The position numbers and the translations under genes were made by a program. A stretch of DNA of 10,000 nt, from contig CM022669.1 of the NCBI GenBank assembly GCA_012295275.1, positions 8,667,489 to 8,677,488 on the forward strand. Reading direction: 5' to 3'. The notes under the pieces were generated by a model. It saw only the letters and a program-made list of their open reading frames with translations. It did not search any database and had not been told where the DNA came from. Each line of letters starts with the position of its first letter. Position 1 is the stretch's first letter. This stretch comes from Chrysomallon squamiferum. Its lineage: Eukaryota > Mollusca > Gastropoda > Neomphalida > Peltospiridae. This document shows, in pieces, positions 1 to 9,100 of the stretch.

Positions 1-39
1 AACTTACTACAACAACAACAACAACAACAACAACTTACT

Positions 40-115
<76 letters not shown>

Positions 116-125
116 TAATAATAAA
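1..125. repeat. (CAA)n then (TAA)n compound microsatellite
   Basis: Positions 1-73 are CAA repeats, interrupted twice by the motif AACTTACTA; 73-125 are TAA repeats with one AAC interruption. It sits in the last intron. The order CAA-then-TAA is the exact inverse of the TTA-then-TTG array at 431-536. Confidence 0.95.
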
Positions 126-428
126 TTAATATATAACTTTTGAGCATTTTAAAAGAAAACGAAGTTTTTTTTTTTTTTATTTAAAGTTAATATTTTATAA
201 ATGTTTTTACGAGGAAACATTTCTCACAATTCTCACCGATTTATTTTGCTACTAAAAATAAATGTAATCATCGTCAGCTAAAACAATAATGATAAAATAA
301 AAAATAAAAGTTTTACCTGAAATAACCTGTCTGAGAGAATCCTAAAATAAAACCTCACAAATAAGAATTAAGATAAGATCAGTAATGAAGAAAACCTAAT
401 TTAAACTACTTGGGATTGTCGGAAGAAT
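126..428. other. Intron sequence, no gene seen
   Basis: AT-rich spacer of about 300 bp in the intron downstream of exon k, with a T-run near 167-178. No family-like exon was found on either strand. It separates two inverted trinucleotide arrays and would be the loop if they pair. Confidence 0.7.
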
Positions 429-429
429 G

Positions 430-506
<77 letters not shown>

Positions 507-599
507 TTGTTGTTGTTGTTGTTGTTGTTGTTGTTGGTGGTGGTGGGTGGTGGTGGTGGTGGTGGTGGTGGTCGTCGTCGTCGTCGTCGTCGTCGTCGT
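429..599. repeat. Four-step trinucleotide array (TTA)(TTG)(TGG)(TCG)
   Basis: Successive pure blocks: TTA about 431-507, TTG about 507-535, TGG about 534-572 and TCG about 572-599. Neighbouring blocks differ by one base in the unit. Open frames across it encode homopolymer runs such as Tyr, Leu, Val, Trp and Ser; these are low-complexity translation, not genes. Confidence 0.95.
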
Positions 600-726
600 G
601 GTTCTTCATTCTCGTTGCACAGATGTATTTCTAATTAAACAACTCTTCTGCGAGAGAAACGACGTGACTGTGTGACTGAAAGACGTGCCTGAACCATAAT
701 CTGATACACGCTAACAACAATCTCAC
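600..726 (-). other. Intron start after exon k
   Basis: Begins with donor GTGAGA at 726-721. It is unique sequence with no repeat of the splice site, unlike several other introns of this gene. No exon is seen. Confidence 0.75.
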
Positions 727-795
727 CTTGTACACGTCGTAGTTGTCTATGACTTTGTCAAACATTGAATACAGGTCGTTGAGGAAAGTCACAAT
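727..795 (-). CDS. Exon k: guanylyl cyclase domain, second segment
   Basis: 69 bp, 23 codons, phase 0 at both ends. Acceptor CTTACAG, donor AAG|GTGAGA. It encodes [20 protein letters not shown] then VYK. LLNDLY-x-x-FD-x-[VI]-ID-x-[FY]-DVYK is highly conserved in guanylyl cyclases. The next expected residues, the V-E-T-I-G-D-A-Y motif with the guanine-specifying Glu and the second metal Asp, are not found between 1 and 726, so the next exon lies outside the window. Confidence 0.93.
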
Positions 796-2921
796 CTGTA
801 AGATGCAAATATCAGTTTTTATTTCAGAGTAACACACGAATAAAAGAACAGTTTGAAAAAAAAAAAAATAATAATATTAGTGTGTTACATTCACACATCA
901 ATAAAGTAACGGTGTAATGTTGAAACATAGCTAAAACAGTTCTAGCTAATTTAATTCCGTATACTCGTGCACTTACTAAAGTTAATAAATATATTATAAA
1001 TAAAATCTTTATACCAATGCTAAAATATGTGTGATGTTCTACTTTCGCTGTATAGATAAAGAAGATATTTTGTTTCTCAGTATGTTTCTCCTAGCTCCAG
1101 TTTCTTTAGTAAGATACCTGCTACACTAAATCATGTGGTATGTGTCTGAACTAAAGTGGTACATGTGAAATTTTCTAGTCACGTATTTGTCTGAACTAAA
1201 ATGGTACAAGTGAACATTAACAATTCAAATCACGTCTATATCTAAATTAGACTTATACAATATTAAGAAATCAAGTCACGTGTACATGTGAATTAGACCT
1301 CTTATGAGTGAAAATTGAGAAATCAAGTCACGTGTACATGTGAATTAGACCTCCTCTTATGAGTGAAAGTTAAGAAACCAAGTCACGTGTACATGTGAAT
1401 TAGACCTCTTATGAGTGAAAGTTGAGAAATCAAGTCACGTGTACATGTGAATTAGACCTCTTATGAGTGAAAGTTGAGAAACCAAGTCACGTGTATATGT
1501 GAATTAGACTCGCATAAGTGAAAGTTGAGAAATCAAGTCACGTGTATATGTGAATTATTTAAGTGAAAGTTAAGAAACTGACGTCCATAGGTGTGCTGGA
1601 GGCGCAGATAGACGTGAAGCCGACGATGTCGCTGAAGTAGATTGACACAGCTTGAAACGCCTCCGGAATGACGGGACGTCCCTGTCGTAACTGATTAGCG
1701 ACAGATCTGAATAAAACATCAATTAAAAAAATAAATAAAATAAATAAAAAAAAAGTCTTGACAAATGATTTACAAGCAGCAATATATTAAACTTTATGTC
1801 ATAAAAGTATATATCATACAAGTAGTTAATGTTTAGTCTATACAGTGTGTAAATGTGCACTGACAGTATCTGATATAGAAGTGAATGTTTAGTGTGTAAA
1901 CGTAAGCTGGCAGTATTTGATATAGAAGTGAATGTTTAGTGTGTAAACCTACGTGACAGTGTCTGATATAGAAGTGAATGTTTAGTGTGTAAACCTACGT
2001 GACAGTGTCTGATATAGAAGTGAATGTTTAGTGTGTAAACCTACGTGACAGTGTCTGATATAGAAGTGAATGTTTAGTGTGTAAACCTACGTGACAGTGT
2101 CTGATATAGAAGTGAATGTTTAGTGTGTAAACCTACGTGACAGTGTCTGATATAGAAGTGAATGTTTATTGTGTAAACGTACGTGACAGTATCTGATATA
2201 GAAATGTTTAGTTTATAAACGTACGCTGACAGGATCTGATATAGAAGTGGATGTTTATTGTGTAAACGTACGCTGGCAGTATTTGAAATAGAAGTGAAAG
2301 TTTAGTGTAAAAACGTAAGCTGGCAGTATTTGAAATAGAAGAGAAAGTTTAGTGTGTAAACGTACGCTGGCAGGATCTGATACAGAAGAGTTTCTGATCG
2401 TTTCTTTTCGACAACCAGCTGCTGAGTGCGCTCGTCGACAATCTCCTCCAGGTTAGTCGCGTATTTCTCCAGTCGACTGATCAGAGCCTCCACAATGTTG
2501 TCGTGTTTCTTCCTGATCAAAGTAATTTTCAACGTCATTACATTGGACAACAGTGGAATGAATCGTTTAATCAACGTCTTTTAGATAATTAATAATTTAA
2601 TAACTTAACCAATCTCTAAATCAAGAATACTGTCTTTACTTACTTTTTTTTTTTTTAACTGTGTTAATTCTACTGTAAATGTTTTGACATTTTTAACTAA
2701 ATTGTATTTAATCTTGCAATATCGTCTACTGTATGTAGTGGTTTCACATTTTTTTCAAATGTTTTGGTAATTTTCTGTTGTTGTATGAGTTATTAATCAG
2801 TTTGAACCTCAGTACAATAATTTTAAATTGTGTTAATCAGATGTTTTACCTACCGTCGTTATGGCTGCATAGATTCTATAATATTAATGACTATGATCTT
2901 CAAAACAGAATTCTTCTCTTG

Positions 2922-2956
<35 letters not shown>

Positions 2957-3013
2957 TTCACTTATCATTTATTTATTTATTTATTTATTTATTTTCATTT
3001 ATTTATTTATCAT

Positions 3014-3056
<43 letters not shown>

Positions 3057-5511
3057 TTTTATTTATTTAATTATTTATTTATTTATTTATTTTTAACTGT
3101 TATAAATTCCTGTATTCTCTTCTTGGTTTTTTCAACTGTTATAAGTTCCTGTATTTACCCTTGTAGCTGTTTGATGGTTTTTTCCACCGTGTTAAAGTTC
3201 GGCCGCTCCTCGGGGTTGTCGCTCCAGCACGCCTCCATCAGACTGAACAGGCCGCTGGGACAGTCGCTCAGCTTCTGAACCTTTGGCCTGAACGGAGGAT
3301 TTTCTCTCCGGGCAACCCGATTCACAATATCTTCAAATTAAGTAAAAGTACAATTTGTGGTTATGACTTGAGATGCAATTTAATCTTGGCATTTAAAAAA
3401 AAAAAATTGAAAACGTTTTAATGGCTTCACTATAAGGAGGAATATATATTTAATATCTTTAATTTTTAATGTTGTTACTATGAAAGGAATGTAGTTTGCT
3501 TATATATCAGTGTTCATCTGTTTTCGAAATATCACACTTTAGTGATATAAAAAAAAAAAAAAATGTAATGCAAAGGGAAAAGACTATAATATGTGTTATA
3601 TATACGAGCTTTTACCCTTCACATCCCTGATTTTCATGTTTTTTGTTTGTTTTATTTTTTTTTTTTTATTTTTTTTTTTTGTTTTTTTTTTTGTTTTTTT
3701 TGTTTATACACTTACCTTTCACGTCCATAGAGCTCCTATAGTTGTCAAACGGCTGAGATCTGAGGACGACTTCCTCCAAGATGATTCCCATGCTGTAGAC
3801 GTCGCCTTTCTGTGATCCCTTCGTGCGCACGTTGTTCTCTATGTGTTCAGGCGCCACCCACAGCAGTTCTACAAATCACACAGCAGTTAAAATACTGTAT
3901 TTAAATAGCACACTTTGTAATAAATCTACCTACTGTCTCTGTCTACTGTTCTACAAATCACACAGCAGTTAAACACTGTATTTAACTAGTTCTACAAATC
4001 ACACAGCAGTTAAAATACTGTATTTAAATAGAACACTTTGTAATAAATCTATCTACTGTCTGTATGCCACACACACTAGTTCTACAAAACACACGGCAGT
4101 TAAAATACTGTATTTAAATAGCACACTAAATCTACAAATCACACGGCAGTTAAAATACAGTATTTAAATAGCACACTTTGTAATAAATCTATCTACTGTA
4201 TTTTAATATTTCATTTTTCATGTTTGCCTTTCATAGGCTCGGTGAACATAGATAAATTCGGCGACATTTTTTTACTCATAACTGAATACAGTTATAAAAA
4301 GGTAGGAAGTAAGTCATGTTTTTATTTATTTTCTTATTCACAAACAATTAATATATTTTTACAATTAGTTTTACTCTTTGTTTCTGTTTGTACACTTAAT
4401 AGAATGTTTTATAAAAAATTTTTAAAGTTCAAAATACTAGGCTTTTTATTTTAATATTATCATATACACATTAATTCATATATCAATAAAAATTAACCCT
4501 ATCATTTTCACCGGTAATAAAAGGTAAAAATATCCGTGCAGTTGTGATTTGACATTATATCAGTATACATGTCACAGACGGGAAAATATCAGTAATTTCA
4601 GATAGGTTATTATACCGTCATAATTCATTATTACACAAAGCACTTCATACTTTCAAAATAAGAATGTGTTCCGCTTTCTTGTTGGCATTCTATGTTGTCG
4701 TAAAAAGTAGGCAGACCAAACCCAGAGATTTTCAGAACGAACTTGCGATCAACCAGACAATTTGAAGATCTTAACCTTCCGTGATGTTTGATGTCTGAAT
4801 GATGAATATGAGACATGCCCTACAAACACAAACCATCTTTATCAGTAAGTACAAATATGTCTTAAATTTCTACATTTTTTCTTTTTTTTTTTATTATTTG
4901 ACAAAACATCTGATATCAAAAATTAAATTAAATATGTTATTTATACAAGTATATAGACAGTTAAAACAAAACGTATACAAGTTCGAAATCAATGCAGCAT
5001 GGCGGCTAATTACGGGGAAACAATAATAATTTGGTTTTATTACGCCAATTATAGCGATTCTGTCATCTCGTTTACCAGCGCTGAAAATACTTAATTAGAA
5101 ATTTCTGCCAGGAAAATAGTTTATTACTTTTATTAGCCTCAGATCTCAGTCTTCGACACGATAGTTCAAAACGGTTTGTTTTTCGATACTTTAACAATGA
5201 CATTTGTTCTGCATCAAACATGTTCTTCTGTTTTTTTCTACTTAAAATAAACCAAAAGAGCGTCCGTTCCAGCTATTGTCTCTTTTATTCTGCTCAGTGT
5301 GTCTAATGTCACGAGTCTAAAGACTCACTATGTTAACATCAGCTACGCATTATTCAAAATGAAAAGTTAAATGCGACTCGTGTCTTACCCTAGCTATGTC
5401 TCTTAACAGAGATAGGCGAAAAGTCCAGTCCAGTTTGATTTCGTCGTTCTGTAACACATCCTGAAAATAAACAGCTGAATTTATTTATTTAATTTATTAT
5501 TATTACTATTA

Positions 5512-5573
<62 letters not shown>

Positions 5574-6168
5574 TATTTATTTATTTTTATTTTTATTTTT
5601 ATTTTTATTTTTATTTTTATTTTTATTTTTATTTTTTTTAGCTGTAACTGTTACACAGAAAAGGATTTACAGGACAAGTATGTGTAGTACACTGATTATA
5701 AATGTATAAAAAGTTATATTTGAATATTAATTTTCTATGTTTGTGTCTGTAAACAGATGTTAAAACAGGAATGTGCAGATATCATATTATATTAAACAGA
5801 TACCTGTAAATACAAATAATCTAACATATACATTAAAATACAAGAACAGAACTAATATAGAACAAACACACTGACAAACAGATAATTCAGTCGATTTCGG
5901 ATTTTGTTTGGTAAATAATTACTTAAATTAAATATATATATATAAAACTACTATATTTTTTGTATAATTTTCTACACACTGATATAGATTGACAGATCAG
6001 ACTGTAAAAATATCATTAACAAAAACATCTTTAGTGTACACATGATTATTTTCACGTATTTACACATTTAATTATTATATTTCTAGAAGGCTTATAAAAA
6101 TAGACAAAAAGCAGAAAGTAAATTAATGAAACTTTATTAAGAAACGTGTGTGTTCATGTGCATATGTG

Positions 6169-6199
<31 letters not shown>

Positions 6200-9100
6200 T
6201 CATGTGCATGTGTGTGTGTGTGAGTGTGTGTGTGTGAGAGAGAGTGTGTGTGTGTGTGTGTGTGTGAAACACTCACCTGTAGACTTCCCTTGCTGCAGTA
6301 CTCGATAAGAATGAGGTTTCTGTGAGGTTCGATGACAGCTCCGATGAACTGGGTGAGGTTCTCGTGGTGAATTTCTGTGATCTGTCAACACACAGAGGTA
6401 AACGTAACAGGCGAGGTGTGCTGTTCTGACAGGTCGTATTTAGTCAAGTGTGACCAGCGTCACTTTCTCAGTTCAGTAACGTGACATTCTTCCTATTTAT
6501 ATTTCTAATAACGATCATACGATGCTTTCAAACCGATTCACTTTTAAACAGAAGCTGTTTTCTGAATCAAATTTCCTAAATAGGTTATTGTTATGATACC
6601 ACACAATATTTGAACAAAGCAAACAACGTATTTTTCTATTTTTACATTAATCTTTATATATATATATATATAAATACCCATATCTGTTTACACTAACAAA
6701 CTAACATGTCAATAAATTCACCTCTGTTTACGCTAACAAACTAACATGTCAACAAATACACCACTCTTTACACTAACAAACTAACATGTCAGTAAATACA
6801 CTTCTCTTTACACTAACAAACTAACATGTCAGTAAATACACCTCTCTTTACAAACTAACATGCAAATAAATACACCTCTTTACGCTAACAAACTAACATG
6901 TTAGTAAATACAACTCTCTTTACACTAACAAACTAACATGTCAATAAATACAACTCTCTTTACACTAACAAACTAACATGTTAGTAAATACACTTCTCTT
7001 TACACTAACAAACTAACATGTTAGTAAATACACTTCTCTTTACACTAACAAACTGACATGTCAATAAATACACTTCTCTTTACACTAACAAACTAACATG
7101 TTAGTAAATACACTTCTCTTTACACTAACAAACTGACATGTCAATAAATACACCTCTCTTTACACTAACAAACTAACATGTCAGTAAATACACCTCTCTT
7201 TACACTAACAAACTAACATGTCAATAAATACACCTCTCTTTACACTAACAAACTAAGCTGTCAATAAATACACCTCTGTCTACGCTAACAAACTAACATG
7301 TCAATCAACACACCTCTCTTTACACTAACAAACATGTCAATACACCTCTCTTTACACTAACAAACATGTCAATACACCTCTCTTTACACTAACAAACTGA
7401 CATGTCAATACACCTCTCTTTACACTAACAAACTGACATGTCAATACACCTCTCTTTACACTAACAAACATGTCAATACACCTCTCTTTACACTAACAAA
7501 CTGACATGTCAATACACCTCTCTTTACACTAACAAACTGACATGTCAGTAAATACACCTCTCTTTACACTAACAAACTGACATGTCAATACACCACTCTT
7601 TACACTAACAAACTGACATGTCAGTAAATACACCACTCTTTACACTAACAAACTAACATGTCAGTAAATACACTTCTCTTTACACTAACAAACTAACATG
7701 TCAGTAAATACACTTCTCTTTACACTAACAAACTAACATGTCAGTAAATACACTTCTCTTTACACTAACAAACTAACATGTCAGTAAATACACCTCTCTT
7801 TACACTAACAAACTAACATGTCAGTAAATACACCTCTCTTTACACTAACAAACTAACATGTCAATAAATACATCTCTGTTTTACGCTAACAAACTAACAT
7901 GTCAATAAAAACACCTCTCGTTACGCTAACAAACTGACCTGTTTTAGCTCAAGAAGAACACTTCTGGTGAGTTCGACTTTCTGGCTGGTCATCTTCCTCA
8001 CTGCGACCAGCGTCCCCTTGTACAGAGCGGCCCGCGTGAACGACTGCTCCATGTTGTCTGAGCCGAAACTGCAGCGAGACTGGGAAATACTGGAGTTCCT
8101 CGAAATAGCGCATCTCTGTTTGTAAATATAAATACAAACAATATAAATACTAACAATATAAATACCAACAATATAAATACTAACAATATAAATACCAACA
8201 ATATAAATATTAACAATATAAATACCAACAATATAAATATTAACAATATAAATATTAAGAATATAAATATTAACATTATAATTACTAACAATATAAATGT
8301 TAACATTATAAATATTAACATTATAAACACTAACAATATAAATATTAACATTAATATAAACAATATCAATACTAACAATACAATCACTAACAATATAAAT
8401 ATTAACATTATAATTATTAACAATATAAATTCTAACAGTATAAATATAAACAGTTCAAAAATAATTACTAACAATAGAAAAATAACAATAGAAAAATAAA
8501 TATTAACAGTATAAAATTAATTACTAACACTAAATACTACTAATAAAAATATAAATATTATTAATGTAAATATCAATACTAACAATACAATTACTAACAA
8601 TATAAATATTAACATTATAATTATTAACAATATAAATTCTAACAATATAAATATAAACAGTACAAAAATAATTACTAACAATAGAAAAATAACAATATAA
8701 AAATAAATATTAACAGTATAAAATTAATTACTAACACTATAAATACTAATAATAAAAATATAAATATTATTAATGTAAACATCAAAGCTACTAATAAAAA
8801 TATAAATATTATTAATGTAAAAATAAATACTAACAATATAAAAAGTAATAAGAAAATAAATACTGACAGTATAAATAGTAGTAGTAATAAAATAAATACT
8901 GACAACATAAATAGTAGTAGTAATAAAATAAATACTGACAACATAAATAGTAATAGTAATAAAATAAATACTGACAACATAAATAGCAGTAGTAATAAAA
9001 TAAATACTAACAATATAAATATAAATAGTAATAAAACTAATACTAACAATATAAATATAAACAGTAATAAAACAAATACTGACAGTGATAACCATGGATG

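Noticed and set aside
410-675. Plus-strand open frames rich in poly-Tyr, Leu, Val, Trp and Ser
   Set aside because: They are direct translation of the trinucleotide array; there is no domain and no conserved flank.
2513-2574. Upstream extension of exon i to a Met at 2574
   Set aside because: The added residues do not match the family, and the acceptor at 2513 joins exon h in the right phase (G-K-K-H).
2778-3278. Plus-strand open frame of 166 codons
   Set aside because: Most of it is the TTTA array, and its end overlaps exon h on the opposite strand, where the receptor-cyclase motifs are clear.
4224-4454. Plus-strand frame of 76 codons as a small gene
   Set aside because: AT-rich, no recognisable domain, lies within a confirmed intron of the opposite-strand gene.
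6200-6391. Minus-strand frame with Thr-His repeats
   Set aside because: Wrong frame over exon d plus the CA array; the family-like frame is a different one.
6683-7938. CRISPR-like array because of regular repeats
   Set aside because: Units are contiguous with no unique spacers, the context is a eukaryotic intron, and the array merges into a splice donor.
7998-8474. Minus-strand frame of 158 codons with Ile/Leu/Phe/Val repeats, resembling a membrane protein
   Set aside because: It is translation of the 15-bp AT-rich repeat; it crosses into exon c in a frame other than the pseudokinase frame, so it is not a multi-pass membrane protein.
8675-9049. Minus-strand hydrophobic frame of 124 codons
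   Set aside because: Low-complexity translation of the 36-bp array in a frame different from exon b.
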